A DNA stretch of 64,000 bases from Aerolutibacter ruishenii (GCF_007830115.1 NZ_VLKP01000003.1:248001-312000); one strand, 5' to 3'; shown: positions 17,692-26,103, numbered from the stretch's first letter. Notes: generated by a model from the letters alone, not told the origin. Made by a program: numbers and translations.

Positions 17692-20600
17692 CGGCCATTC
17701 CGTTGAGCGACCTGTTGAGGCTGTCCGATTGCTGGATGCTGGTCTGCGCCTCGGCAAGCGTGATCAGTCGGCGCAGCAGTCGGTTCGTCTCGCTATCGTC
17801 CCCACCGGTGCCACCCGTGGTGCCGCCAGGCGGCTGCAGCGGCGGGGGCGTGGTCGGCAGCGGGGGCGTGACCGGCGTGGCCAGCGCGGCCTCGCGGAAC
17901 AGCGCGCGGGCGAACTCGTCAGGCAGGCCCTCCAGGATGTCAGCGATGTTGTCCAGGCCGGTCTCAGTGAAGCCATCCAGCGCGCCGCCGGTCATGCCGC
18001 CAAGCAGGCCGGTCACCTCGCCGTAGAGCCCGTTGTAATCGGCGCCACTGGCGTAGAGATTGCGACCGAAGCCAAGCGCCTGCTGGCTCAGCTGCTGGGC
18101 CCGCTGCAGGTCACCGGCGCCAACCGCCTCGCGCAGCATCTGCATGCTGCTGGCCAGCTTCTGGTCGTCCCGCATCGGCGACAGGTCCGAGAGGCCCAAG
18201 TCCTGCAGGAAGTTGTCTTTCTGCGCTTCGTACTGCTTCTGCAGGGCGGCCATGTTCACCGCGCGCAGCTGCTCGATCTTGGCCAGATCCTCCGCCCGCG
18301 CACCGGATAGGCCCAGCGACTTGGCCAGATCGTTGGCCTGCTTGACCTGGGCGCGGTAGCCCATTTCCACGTCGAGCTGGGCGCGCTGGTAGTCATTCAG
18401 ACCGGCCGTCAGCAGCTGCGTCTCCACGCCGGTCATCAGGTCGGAGTAGGCGGAAAGCGTGCCGACCACGCGCTCGATCTCCGCCGCGAGCTCGGTGCCG
18501 TTGACGTTGGCCAGCCTCTCGAACCACTCGACCGCCTGGGTGATTTCGGCGCGCTCGACATCGTTCAGTGCACGGCCCAGATCCTCGGCACTGCCGGAGA
18601 CCAGGCCGATGGACACGCTCAGCGCGTTCATGATCTCGCCGGCCTTGAACCCATCGTCCAGCAGGTGCTGGAAGCCGGCCGCCTTCACCGACTCGCCGGC
18701 CAGCCGCTCGACCATGTCCATCAGCAGCTTCTCCAGCTGCGCCTGCGCCTTCTCGGGATCCTTGTCCAGCTTGACCTTGCCCAGGTCGATCTTGACGCCG
18801 GCCAGCTGCGCGGTCAGGTCCACGCCCAACTGCTTGGCCAGCGCCGTCGCCCCGCTGTAGACCTGGCGCGCGGCCACGTCGAACGCGCTGTCGATCTCGG
18901 GATCCACGTCGCCGTATCGGGAGTACTTCTTGTCGCTACGGAATAGGCCGCCCTTCTCGACGATGTCGGCGAACATCTTGCCGTCGAGACCATCGAAGCC
19001 AATGGAGCCCATCAGGCCCTGGCCCTTGATCTCGGGCTTCTTGCGGCCGAACAGCGCGGCATGGATCGACGAGCCCGATAGGATCGAGGCGGTCTTGTTG
19101 TCCAGGCCCAGCTTGCGGAACAGCTTGTCAGCGTTGCCAACCGCGCCCAGCGTGGCGATCTTGCCAGCCCAGCTCTCGCCGTTGCCGATGTCCCAGCCCT
19201 TATCGAACATGGCCGAATTAGCCATCATGCCGGCGATGATCCAGCCGACCACCGGGATGCTGGCCAAGCCCGACATTGCGCCGGAACTGCCCCCGGCCGC
19301 CGCGCCACCGCCCAACGTGCTGCTCGCGCCCGCCACGCCGGCAAGGTTGCTCACGTTTCCGAAGCCGTAGAGCGAGCCAGCGGCAGCCGACGAGCCACCG
19401 CCGAACAGGTTGCCCAGCCACCCGCCAATCGAGCTGAGGCCCCCGCCGCTGCCGCCGCCGAACATCTGCGACAGCATCTGCATCCAGCCACCTTGCCCGC
19501 CGGCCTGCGAGAAACCGCCACTGGTGATGCCGCGCAGCCAGTTGCCCACGGTGCTCTGCAGGGCGTTGTTCGCGAACTGCCCGATGATGTCGGCGATCAT
19601 CCGGCGCGCAATGTCCTTGAGCGCGCGGCCGAAGTCCTTGAACGAATTGATCCCGCCCGCGATGAAGTCCGCGAACGCGTAGGAGACCGACTCCACGGCA
19701 CCGCGCCAGGTGCGCTCATACTCCGCCGCGGCGTCGGCCTGAGCCTCGGCCAGCGCCTTGGCCGCCTTCTGCTGGTCGGTCATCAGCGCCTCATCCTTGG
19801 CGCGCATCTCCGAGACCATGCCCATCGCGTCCGCGTACTGCTTCCACGAGATCTCGCCGGCGGCGACCTGCTCATCGAGATCACGCTCCATCCGCGAATA
19901 CTTCAGCAGCGCCTGCGCCGCAGGGCCGTCAAGCTCCGCGCGCCAGTCTTCCAGCGTGCGGCGAGCATTGTCCTGCGCTTCCGTGAGGGCCTCCGCCGCC
20001 TTGGCTGCCTCTTCCATCTGGCGCTGAGCCTCGGACTTGCCGCCCTTGGCCGTGCGCTTGGCTGCGCCAGTGTTGGCCGTCCAGTCCGGGACGGTAATCG
20101 CCTTGGCCGCATCCTCTGCGATCTTGGCCGCGCGCGCGGCGGCGTCTTCGCCCAGTTGCTGGCTGATCTTGAGCCGCTGCTCGTAGTCGGCGATCTCGGC
20201 CTGCAGGCGCTTCCGGACGTCGGCCACGGGGCGCAGGAAGTCCCCGGGCTTCATCTCGGTGATGTTGCCCAGATTCGGCGCCTGGCCACGTTGGATTTGC
20301 GCGAACTCGCCCTCTGTCTTCCGGAGCCGTGCCAGCTTCTCAGCCACGCGTACTTGGTCATCCAGGCTCGGGCCGTTGAACCGGGCCGCCAGCTCTTCGC
20401 CGACGAACTTCGTCGTGTTGGCCAGCGTCGTGGTGAACTTCACCAGGGCCCCGACGGCGGTGATTGACCCGTTGATGATCGTGGCGAAGCCGTCGCGGAA
20501 GTCGGGCGAGGAGATGACGTCCGCGAACTCGGACAGCTTGGGCAGCAGCTGGGGCAGCGCCTGGCGCCATAGCCCATCGATCCCCAGCTTCACCTCGGTG

Positions 20601-21262
20601 AGCTTGTCATTGAACTCTTCGGCCGCCTTGCCGGTGGTCCCGCTGAGCGTGTAGCCCACCTCGTCGGACTTGTCGGCGAAATCCTGCAGCGCCTTCGAAC
20701 CGCTGTTCAGTAGCGGGATCATGTCCGCGCCGGACTTGCCGAACAGCTTGATCGCCAGGGCGGTCTTGTTGGCGCCGTCCGGCATCTTCGCGAAGACGTC
20801 GGCCAGTTCCGTGATGACCCCGCCGGCATCTCGGATGCCGTTCTTCGCACTGCCGACTTCGATCCCGAGCTGCTTGAACAGGGCGGCGTACTGCTTGCCC
20901 CCCTGCAGCGCTTCCAGTTGGTTCTGCCCCAGCTTGCGCACGGCTCCGCTGAGCTGCTCCATGGACACGTCGGACAGCTTGGCCGCGTAGTCCAGGCGGG
21001 TCAGGGATTCCGTGGCGATGCCGATCTTGCTCGCCATCTTGCTGAAGTTGTCGGCCTCGTCGATCGTCCTCTTGATCGCGACAGCCGCGATGCCGGCACC
21101 GGCGGCGATGGAGGCGCCCATCGCGGCGCCGGCCTTGGTGAACGCCGCGTCGATCTGCTTCGCGCGCTTCTCTGCGATGTTCGCGGCGCGGCCTGCATCG
21201 CTTTCTAGCGTTCCCAGCCGCATGGCCAGGTCTATCGTCAAAGTCCCCAGAGACCTAGCCAT
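17684..21262 (-). CDS. phage tail tape measure protein
   Basis: A 1192-residue protein that in siphophages sets tail length. The N-terminus (about 10-300) is of the lambda/TP901-like tape-measure type, with SKIGIATESLTRLDYAAKL and AKMPDGANKTALAIKLFGKSG. A helical, Ala/Glu/Lys-rich region follows at about 380-560. Near 600-760 a Gly-rich hydrophobic stretch contains SIPVVGWIIAGMMANSAM, a likely membrane segment. More coiled-coil sequence and a Pro/Thr/Gly-rich tail complete it. A gaggtga ribosome-binding site supports the ATG at 21262. No other tail gene is present, so the protein is an orphan. Its stop lies in the odd tRNA-like segment, so the native C-terminus may have been altered. Confidence 0.9.
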   Translation of the reverse strand: MARSLGTLTIDLAMRLGTLESDAGRAANIAEKRAKQIDAAFTKAGAAMGASIAAGAGIAAVAIKRTIDEADNFSKMASKIGIATESLTRLDYAAKLSDVSMEQLSGAVRKLGQNQLEALQGGKQYAALFKQLGIEVGSAKNGIRDAGGVITELADVFAKMPDGANKTALAIKLFGKSGADMIPLLNSGSKALQDFADKSDEVGYTLSGTTGKAAEEFNDKLTEVKLGIDGLWRQALPQLLPKLSEFADVISSPDFRDGFATIINGSITAVGALVKFTTTLANTTKFVGEELAARFNGPSLDDQVRVAEKLARLRKTEGEFAQIQRGQAPNLGNITEMKPGDFLRPVADVRKRLQAEIADYEQRLKISQQLGEDAAARAAKIAEDAAKAITVPDWTANTGAAKRTAKGGKSEAQRQMEEAAKAAEALTEAQDNARRTLEDWRAELDGPAAQALLKYSRMERDLDEQVAAGEISWKQYADAMGMVSEMRAKDEALMTDQQKAAKALAEAQADAAAEYERTWRGAVESVSYAFADFIAGGINSFKDFGRALKDIARRMIADIIGQFANNALQSTVGNWLRGITSGGFSQAGGQGGWMQMLSQMFGGGSGGGLSSIGGWLGNLFGGGSSAAAGSLYGFGNVSNLAGVAGASSTLGGGAAAGGSSGAMSGLASIPVVGWIIAGMMANSAMFDKGWDIGNGESWAGKIATLGAVGNADKLFRKLGLDNKTASILSGSSIHAALFGRKKPEIKGQGLMGSIGFDGLDGKMFADIVEKGGLFRSDKKYSRYGDVDPEIDSAFDVAARQVYSGATALAKQLGVDLTAQLAGVKIDLGKVKLDKDPEKAQAQLEKLLMDMVERLAGESVKAAGFQHLLDDGFKAGEIMNALSVSIGLVSGSAEDLGRALNDVERAEITQAVEWFERLANVNGTELAAEIERVVGTLSAYSDLMTGVETQLLTAGLNDYQRAQLDVEMGYRAQVKQANDLAKSLGLSGARAEDLAKIEQLRAVNMAALQKQYEAQKDNFLQDLGLSDLSPMRDDQKLASSMQMLREAVGAGDLQRAQQLSQQALGFGRNLYASGADYNGLYGEVTGLLGGMTGGALDGFTETGLDNIADILEGLPDEFARALFREAALATPVTPPLPTTPPPLQPPGGTTGGTGGDDSETNRLLRRLITLAEAQTSIQQSDSLNRSLNGMAVV

Positions 21263-21387
21263 TGGTCACCTCAGTGCGAATGGATTACCGGGTCACGCAT
21301 CTATCCATTGCGCCCCGGCTGCCGGTGTTGTTGCGGACACCGCCGGCTGGTCCGATCACTGAACCCGTTCAGCGAATCGACTTGCGG

Positions 21388-22632
21388 TTAGACAGCCGGC
21401 TTCACGCCGGTGATCACCGCGAACTGTTGCGGGTAATTGATGACTACATCCGCCCGAACGTGACAGAGGAAACCGATCTCGCCGGTCTTGGCGTAGGCCT
21501 CACGCAGGAGCTGAACCGAGATCGCCTCGCGCATCAGGAAGTAGAGGCCGGAGAAGTTACCGACGTAGATCTCGCTGGTGTCAGTCGACGTACCCTGGGT
21601 GACGTTCACCGGCAACTGGCTGGTCGGCAGAAACTGCATGGTCTCGATCATGCGCGGTCGGCGCAGTTGCTGGCCGGTCGTGTCCTCCAGGCCTTCGAAG
21701 TCCAAGAGCGTGCGGCCAGCCATGATGTCGGCTGTGGGCGCCGGGGCATTCGCGGCGATGATGGGGGAGTGCGCACTCAGCAGCGGCCCATAGTTGGCAA
21801 GGGCCGCGCCGTTGGTGCCCATGCTCACGATGTTGATGCCGGACGTGTTGCGCAGGCCGCGCGGCTCAGGCGCGGTGCCGGAGCCCATCAGCCCGACCCG
21901 ATCCAGTTCCTTGGCGAAGGCTTGCGCGATGGTAAGACGGAGCGCCCGGTCCACGTCGGTACCATCGGCCAACAGTTCGCGAGACACCCGCACGATGCAG
22001 GCCAGGCTCTTCGGTGCTGCCGTCACCGCGCGCAGGCTGGGATCGCTCTCCGCAACGTTGCCCAGCTCTGCGCGCCAGGACGCGGTGGGGATGGTGTCAA
22101 TCGCTGCCGTGGTGACGCTTTTCGCGCCAGCCTCCATGGGGACGATGCCGGCGCCGGCCTGCATCAACGAGGATGCCGGGACCAGTGCGCTTAGGATGCC
22201 AGGCATGGTCTTCGTCGGGACCGAGTAACCGCCCGCGGAATCGGTACCGGTGGACATCGACGCCAGCACCGCGTCGGTGCTCTTCATCCCAGCGACGCCG
22301 CGCATGAAATCCTGCAGGCTAGGACCTTCCTCGCGCCCCTCGGACTTGCCGGCGTAGTGCGCTTGGAATTCCGCTGCGGTGCGGAGCACCTTGACGCCAC
22401 CGCCGTCCAGCTTGGCGGCGTTCGGGTCATGGTTTCCGTTCATCTGCCGGGCTGCGGCCTGTGTTGCCTGCTCGTCGATGGCTCGGCGGAGATCGTCGAC
22501 TTCGGACTGGTGCTTGGTCTTGAACTGGGCGAACGCTTGGTTGAGGCCAGTGACCAGCGCGTTGATATCGGGCTCTTCGCCCTCAGCCCGCACGCACTGG
22601 ATACCGCGGGTCATCTTTCGATTGTGTTCCAT
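21388..22632 (-). CDS. HK97-type phage major capsid protein
   Basis: A 414-residue protein of the phage major capsid family. The first 120 residues are a charged, coiled-coil-forming region (QFKTKHQSEVDDLRRAIDEQ) that resembles the delta/scaffolding domain cut away in HK97-type capsids. The shell domain follows with SMSTGTDSAGGYSVPTKTMP, SRELLADGTDVDRALRLTIA, GSGTAPEPRGLRNTSGI and the C-terminal IGFLCHVRADVVINYPQQFAV. A ggagg ribosome-binding site precedes the ATG. Portal, protease and terminase would normally lie upstream but are absent. The 125-base gap to the tape-measure gene contains none of the usual connector or tail genes. Confidence 0.9.
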   Translation of the reverse strand: MEHNRKMTRGIQCVRAEGEEPDINALVTGLNQAFAQFKTKHQSEVDDLRRAIDEQATQAAARQMNGNHDPNAAKLDGGGVKVLRTAAEFQAHYAGKSEGREEGPSLQDFMRGVAGMKSTDAVLASMSTGTDSAGGYSVPTKTMPGILSALVPASSLMQAGAGIVPMEAGAKSVTTAAIDTIPTASWRAELGNVAESDPSLRAVTAAPKSLACIVRVSRELLADGTDVDRALRLTIAQAFAKELDRVGLMGSGTAPEPRGLRNTSGINIVSMGTNGAALANYGPLLSAHSPIIAANAPAPTADIMAGRTLLDFEGLEDTTGQQLRRPRMIETMQFLPTSQLPVNVTQGTSTDTSEIYVGNFSGLYFLMREAISVQLLREAYAKTGEIGFLCHVRADVVINYPQQFAVITGVKPAV

Positions 22633-22699
22633 GGTGTCCTCCGGTTGAGGACTTCATGGTCAGCAACGCGCCCCGTGCAAACCATAAGGTTGTGTGGGG

Positions 22700-22999
22700 T
22701 TAGGTGGCGTTGCGGTGTGCCTCGAGCCACTGCGCGACCTCGGTCACGCGGTAGGTGACCCGATGACCACCACCGCCCAGGGCATAGCTGGGCGGCGCCT
22801 TGCCTTCCCGTCGCCGGTTGGCCAATGCACCTGCAGCCATGCCCAGGATCGTGGCCAAGTCTCCCTCGCCGATGCGGCCATCGCCGCTTATCCAGTAGCC
22901 AGCCCTCCGGATCTCGGCCAGGATCAGTTCCGTCGTCGCGTCCGCGCGACCGTCAATCGTGGCGCAGAGGGCGCCTAGCAGTCGGTTACGGGCTGCCAT
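22700..22999 (-). CDS. small helix-turn-helix DNA-binding protein
   Basis: A 99-residue protein starting at the ATG at 22999, which has a perfect ggagg ribosome-binding site; the open frame extends 13 codons upstream without one. The C-terminal half, LATILGMAAGALANRRREGKAPPSYALGGGGHRVTYRVTEVAQWLEAHR, follows the AlpA/excisionase pattern of a helix-turn-helix plus wing. It sits between the HNH and capsid genes, where a small terminase subunit would be expected. It does not look like one, although a diverged DNA-packaging adaptor cannot be excluded by eye. Confidence 0.6.
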   Translation of the reverse strand: MAARNRLLGALCATIDGRADATTELILAEIRRAGYWISGDGRIGEGDLATILGMAAGALANRRREGKAPPSYALGGGGHRVTYRVTEVAQWLEAHRNAT

Positions 23000-23143
23000 A
23001 GTCAACCTCCAAAATTCGTTTTTTGCGCAAAAACTCATTCATTTGAATTTTTCAAATCACGAAAAAAATCCACGCGTGGGGGGGCAGGCGTATCGTTGGT
23101 TTGGGGGGTTCCAGACTTTCCAATGGCCCCCGGGTTCGTGCCC

Positions 23144-23461
23144 TCATCCATGGCCGTTCGCTCCCATCTCGAGGCAAGTCTTCCTGCTGTGGCAGGGAGC
23201 GCACAGGGTCTGGAGGTTCGTCAGGTGGTTGTTGCTGCTGTCGCCGTCCCTGTGGTCGACGTGGGCCTCGCCCTTCCGCCCACAGACGCGCCCGCAGGTC
23301 TGGCAGGTGTACGCGTCCCGCAGCAGCACCTGGAGGCGCAGGGCCAGCCAAGGGGCGCTGTTGGTCGCGTACTGGCGCGTGGCCTGCCGGTCGGCCTGCA
23401 CCGGCTTGAGCCTGGGCGGCAATGCCCCGATGCGTGGCTTGAGTGTCTTCAGTTTGCCCAT
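23144..23461 (-). CDS. phage HNH endonuclease
   Basis: A 105-residue HNH nuclease. The zinc-binding cysteines are CQTCGRVCG and CAPCH, and the catalytic motif is AHVDHRDGDSSNNHLTNLQTLC. In many siphophages an HNH protein of this size lies just before the terminase genes and takes part in packaging cleavage; here no terminase follows. Its ATG directly abuts the stop codon of the upstream replication-type gene. A gap of about 145 bases separates it from the next gene. Confidence 0.85.
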   Translation of the reverse strand: MGKLKTLKPRIGALPPRLKPVQADRQATRQYATNSAPWLALRLQVLLRDAYTCQTCGRVCGRKGEAHVDHRDGDSSNNHLTNLQTLCAPCHSRKTCLEMGANGHG

Positions 23462-24283
23462 CTAGGCCTCGAGCACCGGCAAACGGTTCGGCCTGTTCTG
23501 CTGCTGGCCCTCGCTGAGCTGCAGCTGATAGCCGGCGGTGGTCAGCACCCAGCTGCTGCTCTGCTGGTCGTAACGCCAGAGCTTCAGCCAGTCGCCTTGG
23601 ACGGCGTTGTGGAAGACGCGCGGCCAGTCGGCGTACCTCTTCGGGTTGCCGGCGTAACGATCCTGAAAGGCGATCCAGGCGAGATCCATGAACGCATCGG
23701 GGATGCCTGCCTTCTCGGCGAACCGGTTCACAGCATGATCAGCAGGAATCACGTCATCCGGCGTGGGGTGGTTTTCGATCCAGCTGTCGAACGTGACCTT
23801 GGGTGCAGCGCGTGAGCGCGTCCCCCTAGTTGCTTTTCCTAGCTTAGAACCTAGTTCATCGGACACTGTGACCGCACCTTCTGTCGTCAATGTCCGCACC
23901 TTCGGTTCCGAATGTCCGCACCTTTCGGGTTCAGCTGCGGACACTGTGACCGCACCTTTACGGCTACGTGCGGTCGTGGTGTCCGCACCTTCGGGGATGC
24001 GCAGCGTGTAGACGTAGCCTCGCCACTGCTGCCCGCCGACGTTGACCGGCTGCCTGGTGAACCACTTCCCGTCTGCATCCTCGAGCGCGCGGCGACAGGT
24101 GCGCTCACTCTGGGAGGAGAGCTGGGCGAGTGACTTCATCCCCGGCAGTGCGTTGGCGCCGCGGGTGTCGGCGTACTCCGCCAGCATCAGCAGGGTCAGC
24201 TTGGTGCTGGCCGGCTCCGCACTGTTCAGCACGGCAGATCGCCACTGCAGGACAAAGGGGCGCTTCCGTGGTTCATCGGCCAT
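23462..24283 (-). CDS. phage replication-type protein with HTH domain (probable origin-binding initiator)
   Basis: A 273-residue protein from the ATG at 24283 (MADEPRKRPFVLQW), nine bases after a ggggat site; a GTG at 24298 or ATG at 24292 is also possible. The first 90 residues form a winged-helix-like domain (STKLTLLMLAEYADTRGANALPGMKSLAQLSSQSERTCRRALEDA), as in phage replication and helix-turn-helix 36-type proteins. The middle (about 95-150) is low in complexity and encoded by an iteron array. The C-terminal part has FAEKAGIPDAFMDLAWIAFQDRYAG and DWPRVFHNAVQGDWLKLW, common in phage O-like proteins. The function is inferred from domain layout and the internal repeats. Confidence 0.65.
   Translation of the reverse strand: MADEPRKRPFVLQWRSAVLNSAEPASTKLTLLMLAEYADTRGANALPGMKSLAQLSSQSERTCRRALEDADGKWFTRQPVNVGGQQWRGYVYTLRIPEGADTTTARSRKGAVTVSAAEPERCGHSEPKVRTLTTEGAVTVSDELGSKLGKATRGTRSRAAPKVTFDSWIENHPTPDDVIPADHAVNRFAEKAGIPDAFMDLAWIAFQDRYAGNPKRYADWPRVFHNAVQGDWLKLWRYDQQSSSWVLTTAGYQLQLSEGQQQNRPNRLPVLEA
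23824..23991 (-). repeat. iteron array inside the replication gene (candidate replication origin)
   Basis: Five direct copies of the core CCGCACCTT, each preceded by GT or GA, end at 23880, 23902, 23924, 23958 and 23991. The spacings of 22, 22, 34 and 33 bases are close to whole multiples of 11. Two are part of an exact 21-base repeat at 23860-23880 and 23938-23958. An inverted copy, gtgcggtc, lies at 23968-23975. Immediately beside the array, 23826-23860 is AT-richer and has three CCTAG words 12-13 bases apart, like an unwinding region. The layout resembles the lambda ori inside gene O. Confidence 0.6.
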
Positions 24284-24509
24284 CTGCGCCATCCCCACGC
24301 GTCAGCGCGCCGTGGAGGCGGTGCAGGTGCTGGCGGATTCCCTCCAGGCGCACCAGGGCGCGCTCCACGCGCTCAGGCTGGGGATCGCGCGCGAGGTCAG
24401 CCAGCATCGCAGCGAACGCGTCGCCGGCATCGGGAAGAGGCTTAGTCAGCTCGTCGACGCGAGGACTGAACTGGGCGGCATAGACAGCCGCGGCGTGAGG
24501 TCCGGTCAT
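24273..24509 (-). CDS. small hypothetical phage protein
   Basis: A 78-residue helical, charged protein (LVRLEGIRQHLHRLHGAL) that I do not recognise. It is translationally coupled: its ATG overlaps the upstream stop in a TCAT/ATGA arrangement at 24506-24509, and its own stop overlaps the start of the replication-type gene. The phase-consistent tight packing supports it being real. Confidence 0.6.
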   Translation of the reverse strand: MTGPHAAAVYAAQFSPRVDELTKPLPDAGDAFAAMLADLARDPQPERVERALVRLEGIRQHLHRLHGALTRGDGADGR

Positions 24510-24781
24510 GCCTGGAACCTCCCGCGCTGGGCCTGCTTCAGCAGACGGTTGAGCGCGCCCAGTGCCGGGCCCATGGCGGCCATCGCTTCGCAGACTGAGG
24601 GGTACAGCGCGCCCAGCAGGTCGGCCGTGTCCTGGATGGACTTCCGCCCCTCTCGCGTGTGCAGCAGTACGCGCATCGCCGCCTTGCGCGTCTTGACCAT
24701 GTTGGATGCGTGCTTGGCTTGAGCCGCCAGTTCGCGAAGCGCGTTGGCCATGCCCTCCACGTCTTCGGGAGCGGGCTTCAT
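24506..24781 (-). CDS. small hypothetical phage protein
   Basis: A 91-residue protein from MKPAPEDVEGMANALRELAA (ATG at 24781, ATGA overlap with the alpA-like stop). It is predicted all-helical and basic, with KTRKAAMRVLLHTREGRKSI followed by a hydrophobic helix. No family is recognised. The longer open frame upstream is out of register with alpA and is a shadow. Overlapping starts and stops place it in one early transcript with alpA and the replication gene. Confidence 0.6.
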   Translation of the reverse strand: MKPAPEDVEGMANALRELAAQAKHASNMVKTRKAAMRVLLHTREGRKSIQDTADLLGALYPSVCEAMAAMGPALGALNRLLKQAQRGRFQA

Positions 24782-24981
24782 GCCTGCACCTGCATGCGCG
24801 CGGCGATGACCTTCTGGAGCTCGCTCTCGGGGATCCGGGTCGCGGTGCCGAACTTGATGGCGCGGATCTCGCCGCTGGCGATCAGTTCGTAGAGGGTGGA
24901 GCGGCCGACTTGGAGTCGGGCGCAAGCCTCTGGGATCTTGTGCAGCAGGGGAGCTGCGGAGGTGGATTCTTGGGTGTTCAC
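24778..24981 (-). CDS. AlpA/excisionase-like DNA-binding protein
   Basis: A 67-residue MerR-like winged-helix protein with IPEACARLQVGRSTLYELIASGEIRAIKFGTATRIPESELQKVI, the pattern of AlpA, Xis and helix-turn-helix 17 proteins (recognition helix, then wing, then conserved ELQ). It starts with GTG behind an agagga ribosome-binding site. In phages and satellites such proteins drive excision or early gene expression. A 10-bp inverted repeat lies immediately upstream and is a natural candidate for its operator. Confidence 0.8.
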   Translation of the reverse strand: MNTQESTSAAPLLHKIPEACARLQVGRSTLYELIASGEIRAIKFGTATRIPESELQKVIAARMQVQA

Positions 24982-24982
24982 G

Positions 24983-25032
24983 GCCTGTCCTCTCGTGGGC
25001 GCTCGCGTCTGTGCGGAGCGGTGAGGACAGGC
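24983..25032. promoter_or_regulatory. 50-bp inverted repeat upstream of the alpA-like gene
   Basis: gcctgtcctc (24983-24992) and gaggacaggc (25023-25032) are perfect 10-base inverted arms around a 30-base spacer that itself contains a cgctc/gagcg pair. They fill the 56-base gap between two genes on the same strand. This may be an operator, an mRNA hairpin or a terminator/attenuator. One arm includes the alpA ribosome-binding site, so folding could hide the start. Confidence 0.5.
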
Positions 25033-25037
25033 TATGG

Positions 25038-25586
25038 CTACCTATTTCTTGTGTATTTCCGCTTTCCAAGATGAAGTGCGGAACCCTCAACCCAAGTCAA
25101 CTCTCCGATGAAGGGTTGGAAGATGGAAGGTAGCGGGGCGAAGCGCCGCGGTGCCGTCGACGGGTTGCCCTCGTAATACCAGTCCTTTGCTTGGGTTGAC
25201 TCCACCCCTCGCAGGTTCCCGATGACCTTGAAAAATGCCTCATCAACCGCGGCACCTGCATCGCGCAGCCTTCCGCCCAAAATCTGGACGGCCTTCTTGT
25301 TGGTTGCACGGTTGTGCGCGGCGGCACGCCGATAACCTGGCGGGCGTGCGGCTTCGAAGGCCTCGTCCAGTGTCCTGGCCTCATGGAGTTCGTAGCGCTG
25401 CAGGCACTTAATGACTTCCGGCAAGAGCTCCAGAAACCATGGGTCGTTGAAGTCCTCCGCAGCTGCTGCAAACAGGAACTGCTGGATCAGCCTGTTCCCC
25501 TTGGGGGCGTCGTCTTTCCCCCAGTAGTCGCGGGACTTCGCTGGCGCGGGTTTCCCCGCGCCGTCCTCCATTCCCTTGCGTGCCAT
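25038..25586 (-). CDS. hypothetical phage protein
   Basis: A 182-residue soluble protein that I do not recognise. It has a basic, disordered N-terminus (MARKGMEDGAGKPAPAKSRDYW), a helical middle (NRLIQQFLFAAAAEDFNDPW, LDEAFEAARPPGYRRAAAHN) and an aromatic C-terminus. Its ATG lies one base after the stop of the small upstream gene, showing translational coupling. Codon use resembles the neighbouring phage genes. Confidence 0.6.
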   Translation of the reverse strand: MARKGMEDGAGKPAPAKSRDYWGKDDAPKGNRLIQQFLFAAAAEDFNDPWFLELLPEVIKCLQRYELHEARTLDEAFEAARPPGYRRAAAHNRATNKKAVQILGGRLRDAGAAVDEAFFKVIGNLRGVESTQAKDWYYEGNPSTAPRRFAPLPSIFQPFIGELTWVEGSALHLGKRKYTRNR

Positions 25587-25587
25587 G

Positions 25588-25764
25588 TCAGCCGGCCCTC
25601 ATTGCAGCGCGTGCCGCGGCGACCGCCTCTGCAGGCGTGCACTGGCGTTCCCGCCGCACGCGCTCGGCTATAAGGTCGGCGAGCCGCAGCAGCTCGGGAG
25701 TCGCCTCGCCATCGTTCGCCACTGCAGTCATGGCGCGCGGGAAGGGGATGACTTGCGCGCTCAT
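25588..25764 (-). CDS. small hypothetical phage protein (58 aa)
   Basis: A 58-residue frame starting MSAQVIPFPRAMTAVANDGE and ending AVAAARAAMRAG. It has no recognised domain: a Pro-containing start and an Arg/Glu-rich helix (LADLIAERVRRERQC). It is supported by its packing. The ATG overlaps the upstream stop (bases 25761-25764 read ATGA on the minus strand) and its stop is one base before the next ATG. Confidence 0.55.
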   Translation of the reverse strand: MSAQVIPFPRAMTAVANDGEATPELLRLADLIAERVRRERQCTPAEAVAAARAAMRAG

Positions 25765-26036
25765 TGCGCAGCCCCAACCGCCTCACGTGCGCGCGCCTGC
25801 ATGTCCATGTCCACCTGCAGACTGTTCGCCTTATTGAATCCGTCCTGCGCTAGGCGGATCGCCCCATAAATGGCAGTGCTACCAAAGCGGTCATCGGCGA
25901 ATCGTTCGGCCGCTACCTCGAGGATGCCGATAACGCTTTCGATGATGCAGCTGACTTCGTTGGCCGTCTCGGCGTTGGCCAACACGTGGGCCGCCGGAAC
26001 TTCTACCGTGGGGGTCGTTACACTCTGCTTCGCCAT
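25761..26036 (-). CDS. small hypothetical phage protein
   Basis: A 91-residue protein from MAKQSVTTPTVEVPAAHVLA (ATG at 26036, ggagaacg ribosome-binding site). It is mostly helical (CIIESVIGILEVAAERFADD). I do not recognise it. It is the first gene of the coupled early run that ends with the HNH gene, and it begins 68 bases after the integrase stop. Confidence 0.6.
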   Translation of the reverse strand: MAKQSVTTPTVEVPAAHVLANAETANEVSCIIESVIGILEVAAERFADDRFGSTAIYGAIRLAQDGFNKANSLQVDMDMQARAREAVGAAQ

Positions 26037-26103
26037 GATCGTTCTCCAGTGAACGGTTGTGGAAGTCGTCGGCCGGTCGTGTGTCACCACGCCGGCCGGC
26101 GCG

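Noticed and set aside
22700-22999. Small terminase subunit
   Set aside because: Position fits, but the sequence has an AlpA/excisionase-like HTH with wing and lacks the helical core and oligomerisation region of small terminases.
23860-23991. A CRISPR array
   Set aside because: Repeats are short (about 11-21 bases) and too close together, lie inside a protein gene, and there are no cas genes.
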